A stretch of 64,000 bases of DNA, taken from contig NZ_JAKHEX010000012.1 in assembly GCF_023130475.1 (NCBI RefSeq), positions 5,931 through 69,930 of the forward strand, written 5' to 3'. The notes under the pieces are model-generated. The model searched no databases. It worked only from the letters and a program-made list of their open reading frames with translations, and was not told the origin of the DNA. Positions 7,996-16,711 of the stretch are shown piece by piece. Made by a program: the position numbers and the translations under genes. This DNA is from Aciditerrimonas ferrireducens (GTDB lineage Bacteria; Actinomycetota; Acidimicrobiia; Acidimicrobiales; UBA8190). Every line of letters begins with the position of its first letter. Position 1 is the stretch's first letter.

Positions 7996-9024
7996 GTGCA
8001 CCTGCTCGTGACTGGCGGTTGTGGCTTCATCGGGTCGAACTTCGTGCGCTACTGGGTGGAGGAGCACCCCGAGGACCAGGTGGTGGTGCTCGACGCGCTG
8101 ACCTACGCCGGGAACCGGGAGAACCTGGCGGGCCTGGAGGAGCGGGTGCCGGTGGTCGTGGCCGACGTCTGCGACGGCGAGGCGGTGGCCGAGGCGGTGC
8201 GGCGCTACCGGGTGGACACGGTGGTGCACTTCGCCGCCGAGTCCCACAACAGCCTGGCGGTGCTGGACCCCGGGCGGTTCTTCCGGACGAACGTGCTGGG
8301 CACCCAGACGCTGCTGGAGGTGGCCCGACGGGCCGAGATCGCCCGGTTCCACCACATCTCGACCTGCGAGGTCTACGGGGACCTGGGCCTGGACGAGGAC
8401 CGGGCCTTCACCGAGGAGGACCCCTACCGGCCCCGGACGCCCTACAACGCCTCGAAGGCCGGTGCGGACCACGCGGTGCGGGCCTACGTGGAGACCTACG
8501 GCCTGCCGGCCACCATCACGAACTGTGCGAACAACTACGGCCCCTACCAGTTCCCGGAGAAGGTGATCCCGCTGTTCGCCACCCGGGCGCTGCGGGACGA
8601 GCCGCTGCCGCTCTACGCCTCGACGGCCAACCGGCGGGAGTGGCTCCACGTGCGGGACCACTGCCGGGCCATCGAGGCGGTGCTGGCCAAGGGCCGGCTC
8701 GGCGAGACCTACCACGTGGGCAGCGGCGTGGAGGCCAGCATCGAGGAGATCGCCGACGCCGTGCTGGGGGCGCTGGGCAAGCCGGCGACCCTGAAGACGG
8801 TGGTGCCGGACCGGCCGGGCCACGACCGGCGGTACTTGCTGGACACGACGAAGATCCGCCGGGAGCTCGGCTGGGCCCCGAGCATCGGGTTCGCCGAGGG
8901 TCTGGCCGAGACCGTCCGCTGGTACGCGGAGCACGTCGAGTGGTGGGAACCCTTGGTGGCCCGGGCCCCGGTGGTCGAGACCGCCTGGGCTCCGGCGGGC
9001 TCGAGCGCGGCGGAGCCGGCGTGA
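7996..9024 (+). CDS. rmlB: dTDP-glucose 4,6-dehydratase-like SDR enzyme
   Basis: This 342-residue extended short-chain dehydrogenase has the NAD-binding loop TGGCGFIGSNF, the catalytic YNASK (Tyr150, Lys154), NNYGPYQFPEKVIPLF and RPGHDRRYLLD, all typical of RmlB-type nucleotide-sugar dehydratases. It would make the 4-keto-6-deoxy intermediate used by the next gene for dTDP-rhamnose synthesis. One feature is unusual: the catalytic TDE triad is TCE here (Cys124-Glu125), and the usual SHVDRSI segment reads SHNSLAVLDP, so its exact substrate or product is less certain. It overlaps rmlD by 4 bp (GTGA), so the two are cotranslated. Confidence 0.88.
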   Translation: MHLLVTGGCGFIGSNFVRYWVEEHPEDQVVVLDALTYAGNRENLAGLEERVPVVVADVCDGEAVAEAVRRYRVDTVVHFAAESHNSLAVLDPGRFFRTNVLGTQTLLEVARRAEIARFHHISTCEVYGDLGLDEDRAFTEEDPYRPRTPYNASKAGADHAVRAYVETYGLPATITNCANNYGPYQFPEKVIPLFATRALRDEPLPLYASTANRREWLHVRDHCRAIEAVLAKGRLGETYHVGSGVEASIEEIADAVLGALGKPATLKTVVPDRPGHDRRYLLDTTKIRRELGWAPSIGFAEGLAETVRWYAEHVEWWEPLVARAPVVETAWAPAGSSAAEPA

Positions 9025-10001
9025 GCGTCCGGCGGCCCCTGCGGGTGCTGGTCACCGGGGCCGCCGGTCAGCTGGGCCGGGACCTCCTGGCCTGCCTGGG
9101 CGGCGAGCTGCCGGTCGGGGGGTCCGAGGCGTGGCTGGCCGCGGCCCGCCTCCCGGTGTGCGAGGCCGTGGGGACGGACCTGCCCGACCTCGACCTGACC
9201 GACCGGTCGGCGGTTCGGGCCCTCGTGGCGACCCTCCGACCCCACGTCGTGGTCCACGGGGCGGCCTGGACCGACGTGGACGGCTGCGAGGCCGATCCGG
9301 ACCGGGCCTTCGCCGTGAACGGCCTGGCGACCCGCCACGTGGTGGAGGCCGCCCGGATGGTCGGGGCGCGGGTGGTGTACGTCTCGACCGACTATGTCTT
9401 CGACGGGGAGGCCGAAGGGGCCTACACCGAGTGGGACCCGCCCCGGCCCCGGTCGGTCTACGGGCGGTCGAAGCTGGCCGGCGAGCTGGAGCTCGGGCCG
9501 GGGGACAGCCTGGTGCGGACGTCGTGGGTCTGCGGCGCCCACGGGCGGAACATGGTGCGGACGGTGCTGCGGCTGCTGGCGAGTGGGCAGCCCCTGCGGT
9601 TCGTGGCGGACCAGCGGGGCTGCCCGACCTTCACCGCCGACCTGGCCGTGGCCCTGGCCTGGCTGGTGGTCGACGGCCGGCCCGGGCGGTTCCACCTGAC
9701 GAACAGCGGGGCCACCACCTGGCACGGCTTCGTGGCCGAGATCCTCCGCCAGCTCGGGGAGGACCCTTCCCGGGTCGAAGCCATCGCGAGCGCCGAGCTG
9801 GACCCGCCGAGGCCCGCTCCCCGGCCGGCGAACTCGGTCCTGGACAACCTGGCCTGGCGGGCGAGCGGGCTGCCCCCCCTGCCGGCCTGGCAGGACGCCC
9901 TGGCCCGGCTCCTGTCGGCCTGGCGGAGCGGCCGGGTCGAGTGGCCGGAGGTGCCGAGCCCAACCGGCGCACCGGAGGCGGGAACGGGACGCCGTGGCTG
10001 A
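9021..10001 (+). CDS. rmlD: dTDP-4-dehydrorhamnose reductase
   Basis: This 326-residue SDR reductase performs the last step of dTDP-L-rhamnose formation. It shows the N-terminal VLVTGAAGQLGRDLL, the characteristic VVHGAAWTDVDGCE, VSTDYVFDGEAEGAY, the catalytic YGRSK and RTSWVCGAHGRNMV. A C-terminal Pro/Ala-rich region carries NSVLDN. The GTG start at 9021 overlaps the rmlB stop, and its own 3' end overlaps the next glycosyltransferase start at 9994, giving a tight rmlB-rmlD-transferase operon. An epimerase gene (rmlC) is not in the window; rmlA lies about 30 kb away. Confidence 0.92.
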   Translation: MSVRRPLRVLVTGAAGQLGRDLLACLGGELPVGGSEAWLAAARLPVCEAVGTDLPDLDLTDRSAVRALVATLRPHVVVHGAAWTDVDGCEADPDRAFAVNGLATRHVVEAARMVGARVVYVSTDYVFDGEAEGAYTEWDPPRPRSVYGRSKLAGELELGPGDSLVRTSWVCGAHGRNMVRTVLRLLASGQPLRFVADQRGCPTFTADLAVALAWLVVDGRPGRFHLTNSGATTWHGFVAEILRQLGEDPSRVEAIASAELDPPRPAPRPANSVLDNLAWRASGLPPLPAWQDALARLLSAWRSGRVEWPEVPSPTGAPEAGTGRRG

Positions 10002-10860
10002 GTCGGCCTCAGTGGCGGTGGTCGTCGTCGACTACCGCAGCGGCCGCCTCGCCGACTGCCTGGCCTCCCTGGTCGGTCAGGGGGCTGCCGAGGTGGTGGT
10101 GGTGGACAACGACGGGTCGACGGTCGTGACCTGGCCCGCAGGCCTCAGCGGCCGGGTGCTGCGGCCCGGCCTGAACCTGGGGTACGGGGCGGGGGCCAAC
10201 CGGGGCGTGGCGGCCACCGAAGCCGAGGTGGTGGTGGTGGCGAACGCCGACGTGGTGTTCCGCCCCGGTGCCCTGGCTGCCCTGGCGGCGGTGCTGCTGG
10301 CCGATCCCCTGACCGCCGTGGTCGGCCCGCAGGTCCTGCGGCCCGACGGCAGCCGCTACCCGACGCCGCGCCGCTTCCCCTCGTGGGGCGACGCCCTGGG
10401 GCACGCCCTCCTCGGTCGGGTGCTACCCGGGAACCGCTGGTCGGCCCGCTACCGCATGGACGACCTGGCCCTCGGGGAGCCGATGGCCGTGGACTGGGTC
10501 TCGGGGGCCTGCCTGGCCGCCCGGCGCACCGCCTGGGAGGAGCTGGGCGGCTTCGACGAGGGCTACTTCATGTACGCGGAGGACCTGGACCTCTGTTGGC
10601 GGGCCAGACGAAGCGGCTGGCAGGTCCGTTTCGCCCCGGCGGCCGTCGTGGTCCACGAGCAGGGCGCCTCGACCGCTCGTCGACCGGTGGCCATGGCCGT
10701 GGCCCACCATCGCTCGGCGTTGCGCTTCGCGGCCCGCCGGGCTGAGGGGTGGCGGCAGCTGCTCCTGCCGGGTGCTGCCGTCGTGCTCGGGATCCGGCTG
10801 CTCGGCGAGCTCCTGGCGCTTTCGGCCACCCGGTCCCGCGCCGGATCCGGTGCGGAGTAG
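9994..10860 (+). CDS. GT2 glycosyltransferase, WbbL-like rhamnosyltransferase
   Basis: This 288-residue family-2 glycosyltransferase has an N-terminal GT-A fold with VAVVVVDYRSG, VVVVDNDGS and the metal-binding VVANADVVF, plus the later GGFDEGYFMYAEDLDLCWR that marks WbbL-type rhamnosyltransferases. Directly following rmlB-rmlD, it would transfer rhamnose from dTDP-rhamnose to a lipid-linked acceptor at the inner face of the membrane. The mycobacterial equivalent adds rhamnose in the wall linker, and the gene order here matches that block. The C-terminus is an amphipathic or hydrophobic segment (VVLGIRLLGELLAL) that may touch the membrane. It starts at GTG 9994 inside the rmlD end. Confidence 0.85.
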   Translation: MAESASVAVVVVDYRSGRLADCLASLVGQGAAEVVVVDNDGSTVVTWPAGLSGRVLRPGLNLGYGAGANRGVAATEAEVVVVANADVVFRPGALAALAAVLLADPLTAVVGPQVLRPDGSRYPTPRRFPSWGDALGHALLGRVLPGNRWSARYRMDDLALGEPMAVDWVSGACLAARRTAWEELGGFDEGYFMYAEDLDLCWRARRSGWQVRFAPAAVVVHEQGASTARRPVAMAVAHHRSALRFAARRAEGWRQLLLPGAAVVLGIRLLGELLALSATRSRAGSGAE

Positions 10861-10863
10861 GGT
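10858..10863 (+). promoter_or_regulatory. Candidate -10 element before the Ser-rich membrane protein
   Basis: TAGGGT overlaps the stop codon of the preceding transferase and ends 12 nt before the ATG at 10876. Confidence 0.4.
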
Positions 10864-10875
10864 GACGGCCCGACC

Positions 10876-11766
10876 ATGGCGAGGCGTGATACCGGCAAGT
10901 GGGTCCAGCGGGCAGCCGCCACCGGCGGCAGCCGGGCTTATCGCGGCCAGCGACCGGTCAAGTGGTACACGAGCCTGGTCCTCATCGCCATCCTCGGCGT
11001 GGCGCTGGTGTGGTACAGCCGCTACGAGAAGGAGAACCCCTCGGCGGCGACCCAGCCGGCCGTGGGCACCCAGTGGTTCGACGCCTTCGCCGTGGACATC
11101 TGCGGGACGGTCGAGCCGAACCTGCCGGCCAACCCGCCGGTGAAAAGGGGGCCCGGCCTGGGGTTGACGACCGCCGGGGACGGGGTGATCCACATCGACC
11201 CGAAGACCTCCGCGGAGGCGGGCGACAACGCCACCCTGGGCCGCTTCGTGCAGGACTACCCCGGGCTGGTGCTGACGAGCAGCTCGATCCGCTACCCGGG
11301 CCAGCGCAGCGCCGGCCCGACGGTCGACCGGACCTTCAAGAACGGCGAGGTCTGCCCGAAGGGGACGAAGGACGCCGGGAAGGCCGGCCAGGTGGAGGTC
11401 GACCTGTGGCCGACGCCGACCTCGACCTCCCCGGAGCGCTTGGCCGACCCGACCGGGTACAAGCTGGGGGACGAGCAGGAGCTCACCCTCGCCTTCGTGC
11501 CCGCAGGGGCCAAGGTGCCTCGTCCGTCGGGTTCGGCGGTGACCGCCATGCTCCAGGACGCCTCGTCGGCCGCCTCGGGCAGCTCCCCGACGAGCACCCC
11601 CACCTCGAGCACCCCCACCTCGAGCGGCACCGCCAGCAGTGGGAGCAGCGGCACCGGCTCGAGCGGGACAGGATCGAGCAGCGCCGGGTCGAGCAGCGCC
11701 GGGTCGAGCGGTTCCTCGGGGTCCGCGGCGTCGTCCCGCTCGAAAGCCTCGTCCTCCTCGTCGTGA
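10876..11766 (+). CDS. Membrane-anchored protein with Ser/Thr-rich tail
   Basis: This 296-residue protein has a basic N-terminus, one membrane helix (about residues 31-48, WYTSLVLIAILGVALVWY) and an extracytoplasmic domain with two conserved Cys (DICGTVEPNLP and EVCPKGTKDAGK). That domain ends near residue 210. The remaining 85 residues are almost only Ser, Thr, Gly and Pro in short repeats, with no terminal membrane helix. The function is unknown to me. Similar single-pass proteins often sit between wbbL and the nucleotidyltransferase gene in this block, suggesting an envelope role. The stop overlaps the GTG of the fused gene at 11763. Confidence 0.75.
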   Translation: MARRDTGKWVQRAAATGGSRAYRGQRPVKWYTSLVLIAILGVALVWYSRYEKENPSAATQPAVGTQWFDAFAVDICGTVEPNLPANPPVKRGPGLGLTTAGDGVIHIDPKTSAEAGDNATLGRFVQDYPGLVLTSSSIRYPGQRSAGPTVDRTFKNGEVCPKGTKDAGKAGQVEVDLWPTPTSTSPERLADPTGYKLGDEQELTLAFVPAGAKVPRPSGSAVTAMLQDASSAASGSSPTSTPTSSTPTSSGTASSGSSGTGSSGTGSSSAGSSSAGSSGSSGSAASSRSKASSSSS

Positions 11767-13862
11767 GAGCGGTCGTCTTGGTCGGAGGCGAGGGGACCCG
11801 GTTGCGGCCCCTCACCTGGACCCGACCGAAGCAGCTGCTGCCCGTGGTCGGGGTGGCCATGCTGGAGCGGGTGGTGGAGCAGCTGGCCCGGGCCGGGGTC
11901 GACGAGGTGGTCCTGTCCCTCGGGTACCGGCCGGAGGCCTTCCTGGCCCACTACGGGTCGGGGCGCTGCGGCGTGCTCCCGGCCCGCTGCGTGGTGGAGG
12001 CCGAACCGTTGGACACCGCCGGGGCCATCGCGTTCGCGGCCGCGGTGAACGGGGACGTTCTCGCCGACGTGGACCTGGCTGGCCTGCTGGCCCTGCACCG
12101 CCGGCTGGGGGCAGTGGCGAGCATCGCCACGGTCGGGGTGGAGGACCCGTCGCGCTTCGGGGTGGTGGTGAGCGACGAGGCGGGCTGGGTCCGGTCCTTC
12201 GTGGAGAAGCCGCCGGCAGGGACCGCCCCGAGCAACCAGATCAACGCCGGCTGCTACCTGCTCGAGCCCGAGGCCCTGGCGAAGGTGGAGCCGGGCCAAC
12301 GGGTCTCGATCGAGCGGGAGGTCTTCCCGGCGCTGGCTGCCGAGGGCCGACTGGGCGCCCTGGCGGTCGAGGGCTACTGGCTGGACACCGGCACCCCGAG
12401 GGCCTACCTGCAGGCGCACGCCGACTACCTCGCGGGTCGGCGCGGCTGGCCGCCGAGCCCGGGCGCGAGGGAGCTGCGACCGGGGGTCTGGGTGAGCGGC
12501 GAGGCGATCATCGCAGGCCAGGTCGAGGCGACCAGCTGGCTCGGGCCCGGGGCGGTGGTGGCGGCGGGCGCCCGGGTGCGGGGCAGTGCCCTCGGCGCCG
12601 GCGTCGAAGTCGGGGAGGGGGCCGAGGTGGTCGACGCGGTGCTGCTGCCCGGGGCTCGGGTCGGTGCAGGCGCACAGGTGCGGGACTCGGTCGTCGGGGA
12701 GGGAGCCGAAGTGGGGGCGGGCGCCAGTCTGCGGGCCGAGACGGTGGTGGGGGACGGTGCCCGGGTGCCGGCGGGAACGGCGCTGGAGGCGGCGCGGCTG
12801 CCGGACCCCGCGCTGGTGACCGGCGGGGCCGGCTTCATCGGTTCGACCTTGGTGGACCGGCTCCTGGCCGAGGGCCACCAGGTGGACGTGGTGGACAACC
12901 TCTCGACGGGCTCGCTGGCCAACCTGGCCGAGGCCCGAGCGGGGCACCGGCGGGCTTTTTCGTTCCACCAGCTGGACATCCGAGGGCCGGAGCTGGTGCC
13001 GCTGATGGTGCGGCGGCGACCCGAGGTGGTCTTCCACCTCGCCGCCCAGGCCGATGTGCGCCGCTCGGTCGCCGACCCGGTCGAGGACGCCGAGGTGAAC
13101 GTGCTCGGGACGCTCCGGGTGCTGGAGGGAGCGGTGGCCTGCGGGGCCAGCCGGGTGGTCTACGCCGCCAGCGGTGGAACACTGTACGGTGAGCCCCGAG
13201 CCCAGGACCTGCCGGTTCGAGAGTCGCATCCGCGCCGACCGCTGTCTCCCTATGGCGTGTCCAAGCTCGCCGGCCTGGAGTACCTGCATTGCTGGCGGGA
13301 GCTGCACGACCTGGAGTTCTGTGCCTTGGCGCTGGCCAACGTCTACGGGCCCCGCCAGGACCCCCACGGGGAAGCGGGGGTGGTGGCGATCTTCGCCGAG
13401 CGGCTCCTGGCCGGCCAGCCCTTGGTCATCTATGGGGACGGCCGGCAGACGCGGGACTTCGTCTACGTGGACGACGTGGTCGACGCCTTCGTGCGGGCGG
13501 TCGAGCGCGGGGGTGGTCTGCTGTTGCACGTGGGAACCGGCCAGGAGGTCTCGGTGCTGGAGCTGGCCGAGCTGCTGGGCAAGGTGGCCGGGGTGGAGCC
13601 GGCCCTGACCTTCGCCCCGCCCCGAGCGGGCGAGCTGCGGCGCAACGCCTTGGACCCGGGTCGGGCCGCGGTGCACCTGGGGTGGCGGCCCTGGACGCCC
13701 CTCGAGGAGGGGCTCACCGCTGTCCTGGCGTGGAGCGCTGGCCGGCACCGGTCTGGTCGCCGGCGGGTCAGCCAGGGCGGCGAGGTCAGCGGAAGAGATC
13801 CTCGGCCGGGGGACGGACCACCTCGGCGCGCACCGAGGAGGACCGGAGCCACTCGGGGCTGA
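11763..13862 (+). CDS. Nucleotidyltransferase fused to NAD-dependent UDP-glucose 4-epimerase-like domain
   Basis: One 699-residue open frame holds two enzymes. Residues 1-240 are an NDP-sugar pyrophosphorylase (VGGEGTRLRPLTWTRPKQLLPVV, GDVLADVD, FVEKPP, NAGCYLLEPEAL), of the mannose-1-phosphate guanylyltransferase type. Residues 245-345 form a left-handed beta-helix. From Val352 an extended SDR epimerase begins directly (VTGGAGFIGSTLVDRL, AASGGTLYG, SPYGVSKLAG, QTRDFVYVDD). No stop or linker separates them. A GTG at 12816 could act as an internal start, but no ribosome binding site precedes it. The last ~38 residues are low-complexity and overlap the end of the opposite-strand cofE, so the natural domain ends earlier. 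Fusing nucleotide-sugar synthesis with epimerisation would suit supply to the glycosyltransferases downstream. Confidence 0.8.
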   Translation: MRAVVLVGGEGTRLRPLTWTRPKQLLPVVGVAMLERVVEQLARAGVDEVVLSLGYRPEAFLAHYGSGRCGVLPARCVVEAEPLDTAGAIAFAAAVNGDVLADVDLAGLLALHRRLGAVASIATVGVEDPSRFGVVVSDEAGWVRSFVEKPPAGTAPSNQINAGCYLLEPEALAKVEPGQRVSIEREVFPALAAEGRLGALAVEGYWLDTGTPRAYLQAHADYLAGRRGWPPSPGARELRPGVWVSGEAIIAGQVEATSWLGPGAVVAAGARVRGSALGAGVEVGEGAEVVDAVLLPGARVGAGAQVRDSVVGEGAEVGAGASLRAETVVGDGARVPAGTALEAARLPDPALVTGGAGFIGSTLVDRLLAEGHQVDVVDNLSTGSLANLAEARAGHRRAFSFHQLDIRGPELVPLMVRRRPEVVFHLAAQADVRRSVADPVEDAEVNVLGTLRVLEGAVACGASRVVYAASGGTLYGEPRAQDLPVRESHPRRPLSPYGVSKLAGLEYLHCWRELHDLEFCALALANVYGPRQDPHGEAGVVAIFAERLLAGQPLVIYGDGRQTRDFVYVDDVVDAFVRAVERGGGLLLHVGTGQEVSVLELAELLGKVAGVEPALTFAPPRAGELRRNALDPGRAAVHLGWRPWTPLEEGLTAVLAWSAGRHRSGRRRVSQGGEVSGRDPRPGDGPPRRAPRRTGATRG

Positions 13863-14517
13863 CCCCGCGGACGATGGCGGCGGCCACCCCGGCGGCCTTG
13901 CCCATGACCAGCTCGGCGGCCCCGGCCAGCTCGTCGGCCAGGCAGACCTCGGTGGCCACCAGGGTGCGGCCCGTGGCGTCGGGCTGACCCCGGAGGTCCA
14001 CGACGGCGGCCACCCCGGCGCAGCCGATGGCCACGTCGGTGACGCCGCGTCGCCAGGTCCGGCCGAAGGTGTCGGAGATGATCACCCCGACGCTCAGGCC
14101 GGTTCGGGCCCGGATCTGGTCCCGGAGCCGCCGGGCCGAGCGGTCGGGGTCCTCGGGGAGCAAGGCGGCCGTGCCGGCCGGCACGTTGGACAGGTCCACG
14201 CCGCTGTTGGCGCAGACGAAACCGTGGCGGGTCTCGGTGATGACGAGGTCGCCGCGCCGGCGGAGCACCCGGACCGCTTCGGCTTCGGCCAGCCGGCGTC
14301 GGGCCGCCGGGTCCTCGGGGTCGATCGGGACCAGGCGGCCCTCGGCCTTGGAGACCACCTTCTGGGTGACCACGAGGACGTCAGCCGAGCGGAGCTCGGC
14401 GCAGGCGAGGATGCGGCCGGCGAGGTCGTCCCCCGGGCGGACCTCCCCGATGCCGGGGACCGGCAGGACCAGGAGGCCGCCGGGGGGCGGGTCGAGGAGT
14501 CGGGTCGTCTCGGGCAC
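13786..14517 (-). CDS. cofE: Coenzyme F420:L-glutamate ligase
   Basis: This 243-residue protein adds gamma-linked glutamate to F420-0 using GTP. Visible family features are PVPGIGEVRPGDDLA near the N-terminus, VLVVTQKVVSKAEGR, HGFVCANSGVDLSNV and VGVIISDTFGRTWRRG. It is the stand-alone form, lacking the C-terminal nitroreductase-like domain that mycobacterial FbiB carries. It lies 3 bp downstream of cofD on the same strand, and the pair forms a two-gene F420 operon. Its 3' end overlaps the tail of the convergent fused sugar-nucleotide gene by 77 bp. Confidence 0.93.
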   Translation of the reverse strand: MPETTRLLDPPPGGLLVLPVPGIGEVRPGDDLAGRILACAELRSADVLVVTQKVVSKAEGRLVPIDPEDPAARRRLAEAEAVRVLRRRGDLVITETRHGFVCANSGVDLSNVPAGTAALLPEDPDRSARRLRDQIRARTGLSVGVIISDTFGRTWRRGVTDVAIGCAGVAAVVDLRGQPDATGRTLVATEVCLADELAGAAELVMGKAAGVAAAIVRGVSPEWLRSSSVRAEVVRPPAEDLFR

Positions 14518-14520
14518 GGT

Positions 14521-15474
14521 TCAGGCCGGATCGGGGGTCGGGACGCTGGCGGGGCCGGCGGCGAGGACGACGCGGGCGAGCTCGGTGGCCCGGGCCAGGT
14601 CGCTCATGAGGGTCGGGGCGAGGACCGCTCGAACCCCGGCTGCCTGCACCGCCGCCACGTCGTCGCGGTCCTGGTGGTCCAGGACCAAGGTGCCCGCGAG
14701 CTCGGCGTAGAAGCGGGCGACGGCCGCTGAGCTGGCGTCGTGGCCGAGCTCGGCGAGCAGACGGTCGGCGGGGCCCTTGACGGCTCGGCCGCCGATGAGG
14801 GGGGAGACGGCCACCACGTCGTCCCGGCGGGCGGCCAGGGCCGGGCGGACCCCAGGGACGGCCAGGACGGGGCCGATGGAGAGGATCGGGTTGGAGGGAG
14901 CCACGACGATCCGCTCCGCCTCGGCGATGGCCCGGAGGACGCCGGGGGCCGGCTGGGCGGCCTCGGCGCCGAGGTAGCGGACGGCTCGGACCGGCACCTG
15001 GTGGCGGAGGGCCACGAAGTACTCCTGGAAGGCCACCTCGCGGCCATCGGCCAGGGTGAGACGGGTCCGGACCGGGTCGTCGGACATGGGCAGCAGCCGG
15101 AGCGGGGCCCCGAGGCGGGCCACGAGCTCGGCGGTGACCTCGGTGAGGGTGGCGCCCTCGGCCAGGCGCTGGGTCCGGTAGAGGTGGGTGGCGAGGTCCC
15201 GGTCCCCGAGGCGGAACCAGGTCTGGCCGCCCAGGCGCTCGAGCTCCTCCATGACCGTCCAGCGCTCCTCCCGCCGTCCCCAGCCCTGGGCCTCGTCGGC
15301 CAGGCCGGCCAGGGTGTAGGCGACGGTGTCGAGGTCCGGGCTGACGTGGAGGCCGTGGAGCACGAGGTCGTCGCCGGTGTTGCCGATGGCCACGAGCTCG
15401 CTCGGGGGCACGAGCTGGGCGAGCCCCCGGAGCAGGCGGGCTGCCCCCACCCCGCCGGCCAGGACGCAGATCAC
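14521..15474 (-). CDS. cofD: 2-phospho-L-lactate (or phosphoenolpyruvate) transferase of F420 synthesis
   Basis: This 317-residue protein joins the phospho-acid moiety to the deazaflavin Fo to make F420-0 or dehydro-F420-0. It shows VICVLAGGVGAARLLRGLA at the N-terminus, IGNTGDDLVLHGLHVSPDLD, GDRDLATHLYRT, APSNPILSIGP and a C-terminal GTLVLDHQDRDD. I chose GTG 15474 because family homology starts there and TAGGGT lies 7 nt upstream, although the frame stays open much further. In actinobacteria (FbiA) the donor is thought to be phosphoenolpyruvate-derived. F420 biosynthesis is widespread in Actinomycetota. Confidence 0.92.
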   Translation of the reverse strand: MICVLAGGVGAARLLRGLAQLVPPSELVAIGNTGDDLVLHGLHVSPDLDTVAYTLAGLADEAQGWGRREERWTVMEELERLGGQTWFRLGDRDLATHLYRTQRLAEGATLTEVTAELVARLGAPLRLLPMSDDPVRTRLTLADGREVAFQEYFVALRHQVPVRAVRYLGAEAAQPAPGVLRAIAEAERIVVAPSNPILSIGPVLAVPGVRPALAARRDDVVAVSPLIGGRAVKGPADRLLAELGHDASSAAVARFYAELAGTLVLDHQDRDDVAAVQAAGVRAVLAPTLMSDLARATELARVVLAAGPASVPTPDPA

Positions 15475-15481
15475 GGCGGCG

Positions 15482-15487
15482 ACCCTA
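15482..15487 (-). promoter_or_regulatory. -10 element of leaderless cofD-cofE transcript
   Basis: TAGGGT on the minus strand ends 7 nt before the cofD GTG at 15474. The 43-bp gap to the divergent glycosyltransferase start is too short for two conventional leaders. Confidence 0.55.
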
Positions 15488-15517
15488 GCGGTCGGCGGGC
15501 TGTGCAAGGCTCCGGAG

Positions 15518-16711
15518 GTGCCCGCCCCTCGAGACCCGACCGGCGCGCCCCGACTGGCCGTGGCCCTGGAGGCCACGCCGCTGCTGGGCACCCCGACCGG
15601 GGTGGGGCGCTTCTGTCGGCTGGCCCTCGAAGCCCTGGCCGCCCGGGGCGATGTGGCCCTGCGAGCGTTCGCCGTCACCTGGCGTCGCCGGGGGGAGCTG
15701 GCAGCGGTCCTGCCCCCGGGGGTCGGGGCCGGGCAGCGGGCCATGCCGGCCCGGCCCCTGCACGCCGCCTGGCGGGTCGTCGACCGGCCGGTCCTGGAGC
15801 ACTTCCTGGGGCCTCTGGACTGCGTGCACGGGACGAACTTCGTGGTGCCCCCCACGGCTCGGGCCGGTCGGGTGGTGACCGTCCACGACCTGACCACCCT
15901 GCGGTTCCCCGAGCTCTGCCACCCGGCCACCCTGGGGTTCCCGGCGCTCGTCCGCAAGGCGGCAGCCCGAGGCGCCCTGGTGCACACCCCGACGGCGGCG
16001 GTGGCCGAGGAGGTGGTGGCCCTCCTGGGGGTGCCGGCCGAGCAGGTCGCGGCCGTCCCCCACGGGGTGCCCCCGGCGCCGGCCCTCGACCCCCGACCAG
16101 CCCGGCAGCTGCTCGGGCTGGAGCCCGCCGTCGAGCGCTACGTCCTGGCGGTCGGGACGGTGGAGCCCCGCAAGGACCTGCCGGGCCTGGTGGCGGCGTT
16201 CGACGAGATCGCCGCCGCCCACCCGGAGACGGCGCTGGTGCTGGTGGGTCCGGACGGCTGGGGCAGCGAGGCCCTGGCCGACGCCTTGGCCCGGGCCCGG
16301 CACCGGGAACGGGTCCGACGGCTGGGCTACCTGGAGGGGCCGGCCCTGGCCCGGGTCCTGGCCGAGGCGGCCTGTCTGGCCTACCCGTCGCGCTACGAAG
16401 GCTTCGGCCTGCCGCCCCTCGAAGCCCTGGCGGCCGGGGTACCGGTGGTGGCCACGGCCGTCCCCGCGGTGGCCGAGGTGGTGGGCGAAGCGGCCGTGCT
16501 CGTGCCGGTGGGTGACGTCAGCGCCCTGGCCCACGCCCTGGACCGAGTCCTCGACGGCTGGACCCCCGAGGGACGGCCGGTCGGGGCGATGGTCGAGGCG
16601 GGCCGGGCGCGAGCCGCCGAGTTCCGCTGGGACCGGACCGCCGAGGGCCTGGTCGCCCTCTACCGGCGAGCGGCGGCGAGCCGGGCCGGGGCCCGGGCGG
16701 GCCGACCGTGA
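15518..16711 (+). CDS. GT4 glycosyltransferase (first of three)
   Basis: This 397-residue GT-B enzyme has the nucleotide-sugar signature VGTVEPRKDLPGLVAAF, LVGPDGWG, and the acceptor/donor motif AYPSRYEGFGLPPLEALAAGVPVV with the family-4 E-x7-E pattern. The N-terminal domain contains TGVGRFCRLALEAL and VTVHDLTTLRFPELC. It resembles mannosyl- or rhamnosyltransferases of polysaccharide clusters, but the donor cannot be fixed from sequence. GTG 15518 follows a GGAGG that lies directly against the start, so translation initiation may be weak. It ends in a GTGA overlap with the next transferase. Confidence 0.87.
   Translation: MPAPRDPTGAPRLAVALEATPLLGTPTGVGRFCRLALEALAARGDVALRAFAVTWRRRGELAAVLPPGVGAGQRAMPARPLHAAWRVVDRPVLEHFLGPLDCVHGTNFVVPPTARAGRVVTVHDLTTLRFPELCHPATLGFPALVRKAAARGALVHTPTAAVAEEVVALLGVPAEQVAAVPHGVPPAPALDPRPARQLLGLEPAVERYVLAVGTVEPRKDLPGLVAAFDEIAAAHPETALVLVGPDGWGSEALADALARARHRERVRRLGYLEGPALARVLAEAACLAYPSRYEGFGLPPLEALAAGVPVVATAVPAVAEVVGEAAVLVPVGDVSALAHALDRVLDGWTPEGRPVGAMVEAGRARAAEFRWDRTAEGLVALYRRAAASRAGARAGRP

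Noticed and set aside
12816-13862. Separate galE gene starting at GTG 12816
   Set aside because: There is no ribosome binding site or -10 element before the GTG and the frame is continuous with the upstream enzyme, so I annotated a fusion.
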